A DNA stretch of 64,000 nt from positions 44,311 through 108,310 of the forward strand of contig CAZAGI010000019.1 in assembly GCA_964484765.1 (NCBI GenBank), written 5' to 3'. The position numbers and the translations under genes were made by a program. The notes beneath the pieces were generated by a model that was not told the origin of the DNA, made no database searches, and worked only from the letters and a program-made list of their open reading frames with translations. Origin of the DNA: DSVQ01 sp964484765. Its GTDB lineage: Bacteria > Planctomycetota > Planctomycetia > Planctomycetales > Planctomycetaceae. The first letter of the stretch is position 1. Each line of letters starts with the position of its first letter. Below are positions 17,274 to 28,155 of the stretch, piece by piece.

Positions 17274-17856
17274 GAGTCCGGTGTTCTTCCTGTGAGAGTG
17301 TTGCCGACTTTCTGCTGGATTGGGGGAAATACCAACGTGAAGCATTTTGAATGCCGGACAACCAGAGTTGGTGGAAATCGAAGATTTCATCGGAAATGCG
17401 ATAACAACCGAGATCGCTCGAAAACGAGTGCTCGTCCGCGTCACTGGTGAAGAATCGTGGTCAATTTGGGGCGAGAAACCGCCCGGTCGATTGTTAAGAA
17501 GTGCTGGAGTCAACTTCACCATATCCTCGCGGTTGTTAAAAATCCATGAAGATTTGCTCGAAAAGCGCGCAAGGGATCGGCATCGGGAAATTACGGGCAA
17601 CTCAGATGCTGGGGGAGGGGATGTACTGGTATTGCATAGTGCGTCATTGTGTATCGGGCCGATTGCTTCTCGGTTCGGTGGAATCGGATCGTCTCTGCGT
17701 AGTTGTGGCCGGCCATCGGGTGCCGTGGCGAATGTCAACGGGGATTGATCCGAATTGCCGCAGTGGGGCCGGTGCGATACAGTTGCCGTGCGGGCTGGCG
17801 GACGGTGTTGTCGATACGACGCAGCGCCCCTCGGTCTCTTCGTTCAAGGATGTGCG
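17274..17856. other. 583-bp divergent intergenic region
   Basis: Lies between the minus-strand lipoprotein gene and the plus-strand PVC-type gene and should hold both promoters. Open frames on both strands cross it, but none has a convincing protein composition, start or family resemblance. I see no clear repeat or RNA structure. Confidence 0.5.
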
Positions 17857-20800
17857 ATGCGCGGTTGGTGTTATGGAGTCTTGGCGGTCACGGCAATCTG
17901 CACAGTCGAGTGCGCTGCTGCCGACGACACCCCGGCGGCGGTGCGCGTCCCGGACGGTTTTGAAGCCGTTGAGTTCGCAAATGACACGCACGCCCATGAC
18001 ATTTTCGCACTGACGATCGATGCGCAAGGCCGCGTGGTCGTCAGCGGTCCGGGATATGTGAAGATTCTCATCGACCGCGACGGTGACGGCCGCGTCGACG
18101 AAGTGAAAAGATTTGCCGACGGGCCGCAATCCGGTGCGCAGGGGCTGTTTTTCCACGGACGCTCGCTGTTGTGCGTCGGCGATGCCGGCTTGTTGCGGTA
18201 TCGCGATCAGAATGGCGATGACGTCGCCGACGGCCCGCCGGATGTGCTGCTGAAGCTGCAAACCGGCGGAGAGCACGACGCCCACTCCATCCAACAAGGA
18301 CCGGACGGCTGGTGGTACCTCATCGCCGGGAACACCGCGAAGATCACCGCGGCGTATGCCACGTTGCCCACATCACCGGTGAAACACCCCCGTGCCGGGG
18401 CGCTGGTGCGCTTCACACCCGATTTGCGTGGCGGTGAAATCTACGCCGACGGCATCCGCAACGCATATGACTTCACGTTCAACGGGGCAGGGGACCTCTT
18501 CACGTATGACAGTGACGACGAGCGTGATGTTTCGATGCCGTGGTATCGTCCGACACGGGTGTTTCAGTTGCTGCCAGGGTCCGATCTGGGTTGGGTCAGC
18601 CGGAGTTGGAAGCGGCCGAATTATTCGTTTGACATGCCGCCCGTGCTCGGATCATTCGGCCGCGGTTCACCCACGGGGTTGACGTGCTATCGGCATTGGC
18701 AGTTCCCGGCGGAATACCGCGGGGCGGTGTTCGCACTCGATTGGACCTACGGCCGCGTGTTGTGTTTGAAACTGGCGTCGGCGGGTTCAACGTGGCGGGC
18801 GACTTCGGACGTATTCATGTCCGGGATCGGTTCGCACGGATTTGCACCCACCGACTGTGAGATCGGTCCCGATGGTTCGTTGTATGTCAGCGTTGGTGGT
18901 CGCGGCACGCGCGGGGCGGTGTACCGCGTCAAGGCGATCAAGAGCGATCCGTTTCCGCTGACGACGACGGCTCTCGATGAATGCCTGGCCGCACCGCAGC
19001 CGTTGTCGAGTTGGTCGCGAGCCAAGTGGATGCCGATCGCACGGACCTTGGGAGCGGCCGCCATTCGTGCTGCCGCCGAAGAGGAAACGCGATCAGCGGC
19101 GCAGCGCGTGCGGGCCATCGAAATTCTCACCGAGATGTTCGGCGGGATCGATGATGCTACGTGCGAGAAGTTGATGAAGTCGGAATCTTTCGAAGTGCGG
19201 GCACGGGCGCTGTGGGCGCGTGGCAGGGTTGCGACAACGCCCATCCCGGCGCCGATGGTTGCCGTCGGATTGCGCGATCCGCATCCGATGGTGGCGCGCG
19301 CCGCGTTGCAAACCACGCTAACGCTTCCCGCGACGACAACATGGTCAACGCTGACCGACGGATTGGTTCAACAGCTCGGCAGTGACGACCGGTGGTTGCG
19401 GCAACTCGCGGCGACGGTGATCGCGCAAATGCCCGAAACATCGCTGGCGGCGGTGTCCGATGCGTCGACGAAATCCGGCGCACGGGCCGTTGTCACCTAT
19501 GCCGCGGGCTGGCTGGCCCACGCGCAGGCCAATCCCGAACGGGTCCGCAACAGCATGTCGCCGCTCGCGGTGGCGGTTTTGCAGGGGGACTACCCCACCG
19601 ATCTCAAACTCGATGCGTTGCGGCTGCTGCAATGGATGCTCGGCGATCTCGGGCCGTCCGACCGGCACCCGCCGGCGTTTGATGGATACTCGCCCCGAAT
19701 CGATGCCGGTGACCTCGAACGTGATTGGGACACGTTGCGGGCACAACTCGCGGACTTGTATCCAACGGCTCAACCATTGGTGGACGAAGAACTCGGCCGC
19801 GTGCTGGCGATGCTGGGACCGCTGAATCAGAAGCTGCTCGACAAATTGCTCGCCAAGCTGACCGTCGAGTCCGACCCCATCGAAGACATTCACCATCTGC
19901 TGGTTGCCGCGCGCATTCCTGTCACTCGGACGGCGGCGCAGCGGCAGAAACTCGCGGAAGCGTTTGTCCGCATTGATGAAAAGATCACGACGCGCAAACT
20001 GCCGCAGGACAGCGCCTGGAACGACCGCTTCAAAGACCTGTTCACGCGGCATGCAGAGTTGGATGAATACCTTGCGCCGATCATGGTTGATGTTCCCGGA
20101 TTCGGGCGTCCGGGGCATGTGCTGTTCATGAGCCAGATGCCGCCGCAACGCGTGACCGATGCAATCAATGCTTTTGCCAAGCAAGCCATCGCGGCCGATT
20201 ATCCGTGGAACAACGATGTCGTTTTCCTGATGGGAGCCTCGCCGGAACCGCAGCATCGAGAGATTGTCCGTCAGCAGTTCGAGCGGTTCTCGGTCCGTGG
20301 GGCGGTCCTCAGCACGCTCAGTGAAAAGCCGGAAGCCACCGATCGTCCGCGGTTTCTCGCGGGGCTGGAGTCGTCGCAGCCTGAGGTGCTGGCCGCGTGT
20401 CTGACGGCGCTGGAAGCCTTGCCGGCAGACGCGTCCGGAGCAGAACAAGTGGCGTTGTTGACCGCGTTGCGGCGACTCGGCCAGGACGAGCGCGAATACG
20501 TCGCGCGGGAACGTGTGGTGAAACTACTCGAACGAAACACACAGCAGAAGTTCCCGTTTGTGACCGGAAAACCGGGCTACAAACCGCAAGCCGAAGCGAT
20601 CGCCAAATGGACCGATCATATCCGCGGGAAGTGGCCCAAGGAGTCGGCGGTGTCGTTGGGGGGGACGGCGGACCTCGAACAGATGCACGCGGTCCTCGCG
20701 CAAGTGTCCTGGGACAAAGGCGACCGCGAGCGCGGCCAGGCTCTTTATGAAAAGCGTGGATGCACGCAATGTCACGGCGGGCGTTCGGCTTTGGGGCCTG

Positions 20801-21162
20801 ATCTTGCCGGGGTAGCCGATCGGTTCTCGCGCGAGGATTTCTTCACGGCGATTCTGCTCCCCAGCCGCGATGTTTCGGCTCGGTATCAAACGACGATGAT
20901 CACCACGAAGGCTGGAAAATCGTTCTCAGGGATGATCGTGTATGAATCGGTGGATGGCTTACTGTTGCGGAATGCGTTGCAGCAGACATTCCGGATCGAG
21001 ACGATCGAGATCGATGAGCGCCGATTGTCGCCGGTCTCGTTGATGCCCACAGGACTGCTGAAGGATCTGACGCCCGCGGACTATGCCGACCTGTATGCCT
21101 ACGTGGTTTCTCTGGGACGACGCTCCACTGCGGTGAGTGCGGCCGAGCCGAAGCGGCCATGA
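17857..21162 (+). CDS. PVC-type heme-binding, dehydrogenase-like protein
   Basis: The product has 1101 residues from ATG 17857 (AAGGATG upstream), which opens a signal peptide (GVLAVTAICTVECAAAD). The N-terminal ~350 residues form a beta-propeller-like domain (PDGFEAVEFANDTHAHDIFA; DRDGDGRVDEVKRFADG; YDFTFNGAGDLFTYDSDDE). The middle is a long helical, HEAT-like region. The C-terminus carries one c-type heme site, CTQCH, at ~969, followed by GPDLAGVADRFSREDFFTAI. The layout matches PVC-group membrane-bound dehydrogenase-like proteins; the substrate is unknown. It overlaps the next gene by 4 bases. Confidence 0.92.
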   Translation: MRGWCYGVLAVTAICTVECAAADDTPAAVRVPDGFEAVEFANDTHAHDIFALTIDAQGRVVVSGPGYVKILIDRDGDGRVDEVKRFADGPQSGAQGLFFHGRSLLCVGDAGLLRYRDQNGDDVADGPPDVLLKLQTGGEHDAHSIQQGPDGWWYLIAGNTAKITAAYATLPTSPVKHPRAGALVRFTPDLRGGEIYADGIRNAYDFTFNGAGDLFTYDSDDERDVSMPWYRPTRVFQLLPGSDLGWVSRSWKRPNYSFDMPPVLGSFGRGSPTGLTCYRHWQFPAEYRGAVFALDWTYGRVLCLKLASAGSTWRATSDVFMSGIGSHGFAPTDCEIGPDGSLYVSVGGRGTRGAVYRVKAIKSDPFPLTTTALDECLAAPQPLSSWSRAKWMPIARTLGAAAIRAAAEEETRSAAQRVRAIEILTEMFGGIDDATCEKLMKSESFEVRARALWARGRVATTPIPAPMVAVGLRDPHPMVARAALQTTLTLPATTTWSTLTDGLVQQLGSDDRWLRQLAATVIAQMPETSLAAVSDASTKSGARAVVTYAAGWLAHAQANPERVRNSMSPLAVAVLQGDYPTDLKLDALRLLQWMLGDLGPSDRHPPAFDGYSPRIDAGDLERDWDTLRAQLADLYPTAQPLVDEELGRVLAMLGPLNQKLLDKLLAKLTVESDPIEDIHHLLVAARIPVTRTAAQRQKLAEAFVRIDEKITTRKLPQDSAWNDRFKDLFTRHAELDEYLAPIMVDVPGFGRPGHVLFMSQMPPQRVTDAINAFAKQAIAADYPWNNDVVFLMGASPEPQHREIVRQQFERFSVRGAVLSTLSEKPEATDRPRFLAGLESSQPEVLAACLTALEALPADASGAEQVALLTALRRLGQDEREYVARERVVKLLERNTQQKFPFVTGKPGYKPQAEAIAKWTDHIRGKWPKESAVSLGGTADLEQMHAVLAQVSWDKGDRERGQALYEKRGCTQCHGGRSALGPDLAGVADRFSREDFFTAILLPSRDVSARYQTTMITTKAGKSFSGMIVYESVDGLLLRNALQQTFRIETIEIDERRLSPVSLMPTGLLKDLTPADYADLYAYVVSLGRRSTAVSAAEPKRP

Positions 21163-22025
21163 GTCCCAAGAAGCGCACGCGAGCTGCGACGCCGCCGGCG
21201 TCGAAACCACGTCGGCAACCGCCGCGGTGCAACGATCTCGACGGTAAACGCTGGCTGCAGAATTCCATCAGCGTGTGGAGCGATCTCCGCAAGACTGCCG
21301 AAGAACAGCGGCTCAAACACCCGGCACAGTTTCCCGTCGCGCTGGTGGAGCGGTTGATCGAGTCGTTCTTGCCCGCGGCCGGGACGCATGTCGTTCTCGA
21401 TCCGTTCGCCGGCTCCGGCAGCACGCTCGTGGCCGCCCAGCGCCGCGGCAAACCGAGTGTCGGGATTGAACTGTCCCCGGACTACATCCAATTGGCCCAG
21501 AGCCGGTTTCAAAGCGATGGTCCGCCGGTCTCGTTGCACCAGTCGTCCGCGGAAGAGTTATCGCAGCTGGTTTCCGCAGCGTCCGTCGACTTGTGCGTAA
21601 CGTCGCCGCCGTATTGGAACATCCTCGGTCAGAAGCGCACTGCGGATTACAAGTCGATTCGCGATTACGGCAACCGGCCCGGCGATCTCGGCGCGATGAC
21701 CGATTATGAAGCGTATCTTGAAGCGCTCGCCGATGTTTTCCAGCAGGTTTTAACCGCTCTGAAACCGGGTGCACACTGCTGCATCAATGTGATGGATCTG
21801 CGGAAAAAAGATCGCTTCTATCCACTCCACAGCGATCTCGCCCGGCGACTGGAGCGGGACGGTTATCGCCTCGACGATCTGATCATCTGGAACCGGCAAG
21901 CCGAGTACAACAGCCTGCGACCGCTCGGTTATCCCGCGGTGTTCCGCATCAACAAAGTGCACGAATACATTCTGCTGATGCAAAAACCCGGGCGGTTGAA
22001 TCGCGCGTTGAGTACAGGCCGCTGA
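21159..22025 (+). CDS. Orphan DNA methyltransferase (N4-cytosine or N6-adenine type)
   Basis: The product has 288 residues. Motif I, FAGSGST, is at ~83-89, upstream of motif IV, TSPPYW, at ~148-153. SPPY is typical of N4-cytosine enzymes, whereas N6-adenine enzymes usually have DPPY. The motif order I before IV excludes the beta class. The C-terminal part contains VMDLRKKDRFYPLHSDLA and INKVHEYILLM. The N-terminal ~30 residues are Lys/Arg/Pro-rich and may contact DNA. Its ATG overlaps the stop of the previous gene (ATGA), yet the two products appear unrelated. No restriction gene is near, so it may be regulatory or solitary. Confidence 0.88.
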   Translation: MSPKKRTRAATPPASKPRRQPPRCNDLDGKRWLQNSISVWSDLRKTAEEQRLKHPAQFPVALVERLIESFLPAAGTHVVLDPFAGSGSTLVAAQRRGKPSVGIELSPDYIQLAQSRFQSDGPPVSLHQSSAEELSQLVSAASVDLCVTSPPYWNILGQKRTADYKSIRDYGNRPGDLGAMTDYEAYLEALADVFQQVLTALKPGAHCCINVMDLRKKDRFYPLHSDLARRLERDGYRLDDLIIWNRQAEYNSLRPLGYPAVFRINKVHEYILLMQKPGRLNRALSTGR

Positions 22026-22034
22026 ATAATGGTT

Positions 22035-22061
22035 CCTTCTCCCCCATTTTGGGGGAGAAGG
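22035..22061. terminator. Perfect 11-bp hairpin after the methyltransferase
   Basis: CCTTCTCCCCC and GGGGGAGAAGG pair exactly around ATTTT, ten bases past the methyltransferase stop. There is no T-tract. It is part of a repeat-like segment between convergent genes and may serve both as terminators. Confidence 0.6.
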
Positions 22062-22140
22062 TGCCGAAGGCGGATGAGGGGGAGTTCACTCACGTGATCT
22101 TTGCGGCAAGCTGTTCTTGTCGTTCGTGCCGTGTGAGTGA

Positions 22141-22188
22141 TCGCCCCCTCACCCTAACCCTCTCCCTCGCGGACGGGGGCGAGGGGAC
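22141..22188. repeat. REP-like CCCTCACCCTAACCCTCTCCC element
   Basis: The segment holds CCCTCACCCTAACCCTCTCC and then CTCGCGGACGGGGGCGAGGGG, which folds back on itself. This word is widespread as an intergenic repeat in GC-rich bacteria. It lies in the 193-bp gap between the convergent methyltransferase and pheS genes. Confidence 0.6.
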
Positions 22189-22218
22189 CGGATCAGACCG
22201 TGGCACACAGATGCGTGA

Positions 22219-23220
22219 TCAGAACTGGCGCAGGAAGCGCACGTCATTCTGGTAGAAGAGGCGGATGTCGTCGATGCCGTGGCGCAGCATGCAGAACCGC
22301 GCGATGCCGAGGCCGAACGCGAAGCCGCCGTATTCTTCGGGATCGTAACCGACGGCCTGCAGGACGTTCGGATCGACCATGCCCGCGCCGCCGAGTTCCA
22401 GCCAGCCGTTTTTCCACCGCACGTCGACTTCCACAGAAGGTTCGGTGAACGGGAAGAACGACGGGCGGAAACGGACTTCCGTGTCACCCCCGAGATACGC
22501 CGCGGCGAACATACGGAGAACACTCTTGAGCGACGCCATGGTGACATCGCGGCCGATCATCAGGCCTTCCATCTGATGGAACATGACGTGATGCGTGGCG
22601 TCGATGTCGTCCGGGCGGTAGACGCGACCCAGCGAAATCACGCGGATCGGCGGTTTGCGCTGTTCCATCACGCGGATTTGCACGGTGCTGGTCTGACTGC
22701 GAAGCAGGACCGGCTTTCCGGAAGCGTTGCACGCTGCGGCGAGGTAGAAGTTGTCGAGCGGATCGCGCGCGGGATGTTCGAGCGGAATGTTGAGCGCGTC
22801 AAAGTTGTGGCGTTCGTCTTCCAGCTCGCGGTCGTCGACCACTTCGAAGCCGAAGCGGGCCATGATCTGCTGGAACTCGCGAACGGTCTGGGTGAGCGGA
22901 TGCAAACGGCCGATTTCGGGAACGGTTCCCGGCAGCGTGAGATCGATTGCGGTGGCCGCTGCTTTCGGTTTCGCAACGGCAACCTGACGCGCTTCCAATG
23001 CCGCTTCGACGGCGGTCTTCACGTCGTTGAAGCGCTTGCCGAGGACGGGCCGCTCTTCCGGAGTGGCTTTGCCGAGGAGTGACTGCAGGTCTTTCAGCCG
23101 GCCTTGTTTTTTTCCAAGAAACTCAATGCGGGCTTGTTCTAGTGCGGCGGCATTCGACGCGGCGGCAATGGCAGCGAGAGCCTGCTGCTCGAACTCGGCC
23201 AGCGCGGAGAGCGGGTCCAT
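22219..23220 (-). CDS. pheS: Phenylalanyl-tRNA synthetase alpha subunit
   Basis: The product has 333 residues. ATG 23220 (MDPLSALAEFEQQAL) is chosen, with GAAGGACG upstream; a longer reading adds a polar leader. The N-terminal coiled coil covers ~1-85. Motif 2 is RFRPSFFPFTEPSVEVD and motif 3 GFAFGLGIARFCMLRHGI, ending with the typical FLRQF tail. It charges tRNA-Phe as an alpha2-beta2 enzyme with PheT. It is last in the infC-rpmI-rplT-pheS cluster. Unusually, no pheT follows: the next gene is a convergent methyltransferase. Confidence 0.97.
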   Translation of the reverse strand: MDPLSALAEFEQQALAAIAAASNAAALEQARIEFLGKKQGRLKDLQSLLGKATPEERPVLGKRFNDVKTAVEAALEARQVAVAKPKAAATAIDLTLPGTVPEIGRLHPLTQTVREFQQIMARFGFEVVDDRELEDERHNFDALNIPLEHPARDPLDNFYLAAACNASGKPVLLRSQTSTVQIRVMEQRKPPIRVISLGRVYRPDDIDATHHVMFHQMEGLMIGRDVTMASLKSVLRMFAAAYLGGDTEVRFRPSFFPFTEPSVEVDVRWKNGWLELGGAGMVDPNVLQAVGYDPEEYGGFAFGLGIARFCMLRHGIDDIRLFYQNDVRFLRQF

Positions 23221-23250
23221 GGGCGTCCTTCGCCGATCTCTAGAAACCAC

Positions 23251-23328
23251 TTAGCCCCCCGTTGTCCGCAACGGGGGGCCATTCACAACGCATTGAAAGA
23301 ACCCCCGGTTGAGGACAACCGGGGGCTA
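23251..23328. repeat. Pair of TTAGCCCCC...GGGGGCTAA hairpins between rplT and pheS
   Basis: Two similar hairpins stand in opposite orientation: GCCCCCCGTT/AACGGGGGGC (23254-23279) and CCCCCGGTTG/CAACCGGGGG (about 23302-23324). Together they also form a larger inverted repeat starting TTAGCCCCC and ending GGGGGCTAA. They fill the 116-bp gap inside an otherwise co-oriented cluster and could act as an attenuator or processing site. Confidence 0.7.
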
Positions 23329-23336
23329 AGCTGGGT

Positions 23337-23696
23337 TCACGCCGGTTGCAGGGCCGACTTCACGGCCGCGACGACTTCGGCGAACACGTCCGGGGCGTGA
23401 ATCGCGAGTTCGCTCAATGTTTTGCGGTTGAGTGAAATGTTGGCCAGAACCAGGCCGTGAATGAATTCGGAATATCGCAAGCCGTGCATGGTGGCCGCGG
23501 CGGTGAGACGGGTGATCCACAGCGAGCGGAAATCCCGCTTGCGATTGCGGCGGTCACGGTAGGCCACACACCGGGCGCGAACAACCGTTTCCTTCACCGT
23601 CCGGATAAGGTTCTTGCGGGCACCCCAGCGACCTTTCGCCTCGCGATAAAGACGCTTATGGGCTTTGTGACGGGCAACGCTGTAGCTGATACGCAT
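23337..23696 (-). CDS. rplT: 50S ribosomal protein bL20
   Basis: The product has 119 residues, the normal size. Family landmarks: ARHKAHKRLYREAKGRWGAR, AYRDRRNRKRDFRSLWITR, NAA-like LTAAATMHGLRYSEFIHGL and LNRKTLSELA. It binds 23S rRNA early in large-subunit assembly and, in many bacteria, represses its own operon. The N-terminus, MRISYSVARHK, differs from the usual MPRVKRGV. It lies between rpmI and pheS on the same strand. Confidence 0.97.
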   Translation of the reverse strand: MRISYSVARHKAHKRLYREAKGRWGARKNLIRTVKETVVRARCVAYRDRRNRKRDFRSLWITRLTAAATMHGLRYSEFIHGLVLANISLNRKTLSELAIHAPDVFAEVVAAVKSALQPA

Positions 23697-23812
23697 GACA
23701 CTAACCGCTTTGTTAACACAACGGCGTCTCGGTCGGAACCGGGTTCACGCCTGAATTTCAGAAACCAATGGCGGACCGCCACTGGAAGAGATCTGCCTGA
23801 AGGGCCGAAACC

Positions 23813-24013
23813 TCACAGAATCGGGGCCAAGCCTTCCCGAACTTTGATCGCCATGGCACCCGTCAGAATCGTGTCGCCACGCAATTGGCGTTTCCGTTTC
23901 CCGGTTTTTGAACTGAGAATGTGGCCACGACCCGCACTGCGGGCAATCGCCTTGCCACTGGGCGTGACATGGAACCGCTTCTTCATCCCCTTATGGGTCT
24001 TCAACTTCGGCAT
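23813..24013 (-). CDS. rpmI: 50S ribosomal protein bL35
   Basis: The product has 66 residues. It matches bL35 throughout: MPKLKTHKGMKKRFHVTPSG, then HILSSKTGKRKRQLRG. It is encoded between infC and rplT, the standard order. The gap to rplT (116 bp) is longer than usual, with no gene in it. Confidence 0.97.
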   Translation of the reverse strand: MPKLKTHKGMKKRFHVTPSGKAIARSAGRGHILSSKTGKRKRQLRGDTILTGAMAIKVREGLAPIL

Positions 24014-24151
24014 GACAACTCATCCTGGAGCAAAATCCAACGATCCCTGACATCGATCGGGGTCGACACGGGGATCGAGGATTATAGCGGGGATCCGGAA
24101 ACAATTTCCAGAGACCCGGGCAAGAATTTCTAACCGTAAACTGCGACGGGA

Positions 24152-24688
<537 letters not shown>

Positions 24689-24790
24689 GTGCCGAGAGGA
24701 GGGCAGCCATCAATGGTCAATATCCTCCCACAGACCTCGCGCACCGCAAGCCATTAGAATTAACGCGGAAATGGCTGCCTGTCAAGAACT

Positions 24791-25879
<1,089 letters not shown>

Positions 25880-25903
25880 CCGTGGGTCTCCCGGAGGGAG
25901 GGC

Positions 25904-25975
25904 GGTCGTTGGTTGTTGGTCGTTGGTAGGAAGGAATTCGCCCGGCCTACCAACGACCAACGACCGACGACCAAC
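25904..25975. repeat. GTTGGTCGTTGG inverted repeat between proA and fliM
   Basis: The left arm GGTTGTTGGTCGTTGGTAGG (25911-25930) pairs with CCTACCAACGACCAACGACC (25946-25965) around AAGGAATTCG. The right arm runs up to the proA stop codon. The arms are themselves tandem variants of a 7-base word. Confidence 0.75.
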
Positions 25976-27234
25976 TACTCCCGAACCTGTCCGTCACCGC
26001 GGACGATCCATTTGTAACTGGTCAGTTCCCGCAGACCACACGGTCCGCGGGCGTGGAATTTGTCAGTACTGATGCCGATTTCGGCTCCGAGCCCAAGTTC
26101 ACCACCGTCGTTGAACCGCGTGCTGGCGTTGACCAGCACCGCGGACGAGTCGACCATGGCGACAAACCGGTCGGCGGCGCGCAAGTCGTGGGTGACAATC
26201 GTGTCGGTATGCTGCGAACCATATTGAGCAATGTGTGCGATCGCGTCATCGAGCGAATCTACCACGCGCGAGGAAATGATTTTGTCGAGGTACTCGGTGC
26301 GGTAGTCGTCATCGGTTGCCGGCTTGGCCCCCGGAATCGCCGCACAGGTTTTCGGGCACCCGCGAACTTCGACCTGCTCCGCGGCAAACATCGCGTTCAT
26401 TATGGGGAGGAACTGGTCGGCCACCGCGGCGTGAATCAACACACATTCCGCAGCGTTGCACACGCCGGTGCGCTGGCATTTCGAGTTTCGCAGGATGTTG
26501 ACGGCCATCGCCAAATCGGCGGCGGCATCGACATAGACGTGGCAAATGCCGTCGAAATGCTTGATTACCGGCATCGTCGCTTCAGCGGCGACGCGCTCGA
26601 TCAAGGACTTTCCCCCGCGCGGGATGGTGACATCGACCAATCCGCGCAACTTAAGAATCTCGCCAACAACTTCCCGATCGGGTGTGGCAACCAGTTGGAC
26701 CGCGTGTTCGGGCAGTCCGCACTCGACCAGCGCGTCTTTGAGAACTCGATACAGCGCGACGTTGCTATGCAGCGCCTCTTTGCCGCCGCGGAGAATCACG
26801 GCGTTGCCGCTCTTCACACACAGCGCGGCGGCGTCGGCGGTGACATTCGGTCGCGATTCATAGATGAAGAAGACGACACCCAGCGGCACACGCCGCTTTT
26901 CCACGCGCAGTCCGTTGGGGCGATGATAACCCTCGATGATTTCGCCCACGGGATCAGGCAGGGCGGCGACGTCGCGCAGAGCCTGAGCGATGTCCGCGAT
27001 GCGGGGCGCAGTCAACCGCAGACGATCAATGGCGGCGAGGTTGAGTCCGAATTCTGGCGCACGTGCGAGGTCTTGCTCGTTGCGGGAGACAAGCTCCGCA
27101 GCGCGCGTTTCGAGCGCATCGGCCGCGTTGTGGAGCCAGCGCTGTTTCACGGCTCCGGACGCCGCAAGAAGTTGGCGTGACGCCGCGCGGGCGCGTTCAG
27201 CCAACTGCCGGGCATACTCGGCGTGATGCGACAT
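25975..27234 (-). CDS. proA: Gamma-glutamyl phosphate reductase
   Basis: The product has 419 residues, full length for the family. Landmarks: KRRVPLGVVFFIYESRPNVT (~115-134), LCVKSGNAVILRGGKEA, VTIPRGGKSLIERV, and the catalytic cysteine in KCQRTGVCNAAE. It reduces gamma-glutamyl phosphate to the semialdehyde with NADPH, the second step of proline synthesis. proB is not in the window. It lies between greA (with its own terminator) and fliM. Confidence 0.97.
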   Translation of the reverse strand: MSHHAEYARQLAERARAASRQLLAASGAVKQRWLHNAADALETRAAELVSRNEQDLARAPEFGLNLAAIDRLRLTAPRIADIAQALRDVAALPDPVGEIIEGYHRPNGLRVEKRRVPLGVVFFIYESRPNVTADAAALCVKSGNAVILRGGKEALHSNVALYRVLKDALVECGLPEHAVQLVATPDREVVGEILKLRGLVDVTIPRGGKSLIERVAAEATMPVIKHFDGICHVYVDAAADLAMAVNILRNSKCQRTGVCNAAECVLIHAAVADQFLPIMNAMFAAEQVEVRGCPKTCAAIPGAKPATDDDYRTEYLDKIISSRVVDSLDDAIAHIAQYGSQHTDTIVTHDLRAADRFVAMVDSSAVLVNASTRFNDGGELGLGAEIGISTDKFHARGPCGLRELTSYKWIVRGDGQVRE

Positions 27235-27345
27235 GACTGACGGTCTCCTGCTGCGCGAAATATCGTTGCCAGGGGGAAAACTGTCAATCCCGGTTGAACC
27301 GGGAAACTGGGTAAGCCGCCGGCGATTTGTCGGACTTTGGGAATG

Positions 27346-27379
27346 AAAGCGACCCCGGTCGAATACGCCGGGGTCGTGG
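27346..27379 (-). terminator. Intrinsic terminator after greA
   Basis: Read on the minus strand, CGACCCCGG pairs with CCGGGGTCG around a 9-base loop, followed by CTTTC. It lies 24 bases past the greA stop and separates greA from proA. Confidence 0.75.
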
Positions 27380-27402
27380 GACAGCGGTAGTCCGACGAGG
27401 TA

Positions 27403-27885
27403 TTACAGCGTGTCCGCGATCTCGGCAATCTCGTATTTTTGTACGCCGCGCGGGGCCATAAATTCGACGACGTCGCCGACTTTTTTGCCCATCATCGCCT
27501 GAGCGAGCGGGCTGGTCGTCAAGATTTTCATGATGTCGCTGGTGTAATCTTCTTCGCCCGGGCCGACGAATTCGTACATTTCGAGGTCGTCGAACTTGAG
27601 GTCCTTCACGGTCACGCGGGTGCCAAAGGTCACGACGCCTTTCGGCAGCGACGACTTATCGACGATGAAGCAATCGGCGAGCTTTGCTCGCAACGAGTTG
27701 ATCTTCGCCTGCATCAAACCCTGGCGGTCGCGCTGGCCGTGGTATTCCGCGTTCTCTTTGAGATCGCCCTCGGAGCGCGCTTCCGCGATGGCCTCGGCGA
27801 TCCGTGGCATTTCGACTTCTTCCAGCACGCGCAACTCTTCACGCAGCTTTTCATAACCTTCGCGGGTAATGGGTTGTTTGTCCAT
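27403..27885 (-). CDS. greA: Transcription elongation factor GreA
   Basis: The product has 160 residues, the usual length. The N-terminal coiled coil (~1-75) carries the acidic tip in ARSEGDLKENAEYH, which enters the RNA polymerase secondary channel and stimulates transcript cleavage. The C-terminal FKBP-like domain includes SPLAQAMMGKKVGDVVEF. Single-gene unit bounded by hairpins on both sides. Confidence 0.97.
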   Translation of the reverse strand: MDKQPITREGYEKLREELRVLEEVEMPRIAEAIAEARSEGDLKENAEYHGQRDRQGLMQAKINSLRAKLADCFIVDKSSLPKGVVTFGTRVTVKDLKFDDLEMYEFVGPGEEDYTSDIMKILTTSPLAQAMMGKKVGDVVEFMAPRGVQKYEIAEIADTL

Positions 27886-27984
27886 GCCCGTAGTTCCTTC
27901 TTTTGCGTCCCGCTAGTGCGGTCGTCAGCTTCATCGGGTGACGACGCACGAGGTCTTCCGGGGGGGACAAATTCGTACCCCACC

Positions 27985-28028
27985 AAAAGAAAAAGGGACG
28001 GGCGACACGGGTGTCGTCCGTTCCCTGA
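27985..28028 (-). terminator. Intrinsic terminator of the PDZ-protein gene
   Basis: On the minus strand, AGGGAACGGACGACAC and GTGTCGCCCGTCCCT pair around CCC and are followed by TTTTCTTTT. It is ~130 bp past the stop of the PDZ protein. Confidence 0.85.
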
Positions 28029-28155
28029 GACTGTCTTCGTTGGCTGTCATTATAGCCGGGAAGCGACGGATTGCTACCCGTTTTCAGGTTTACGACAGCG
28101 GAAATCCCCGCGGCGCTGGTCCGCCCTCCGCGGTCAAAAACGGATTTGGAGTCGT

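Noticed and set aside
17274..17738. Minus-strand extension of the small lipoprotein and a plus-strand frame over the same bases
   Set aside because: No signal or family resemblance in the extension; the double ATG at 17273 has a good SD and a lipobox. The plus-strand frame has no protein-like composition.
22035..22188. Integration or attachment site in the repeat segment
   Set aside because: No integrase, tRNA or flanking duplicate; better explained as intergenic REP-like repeats.
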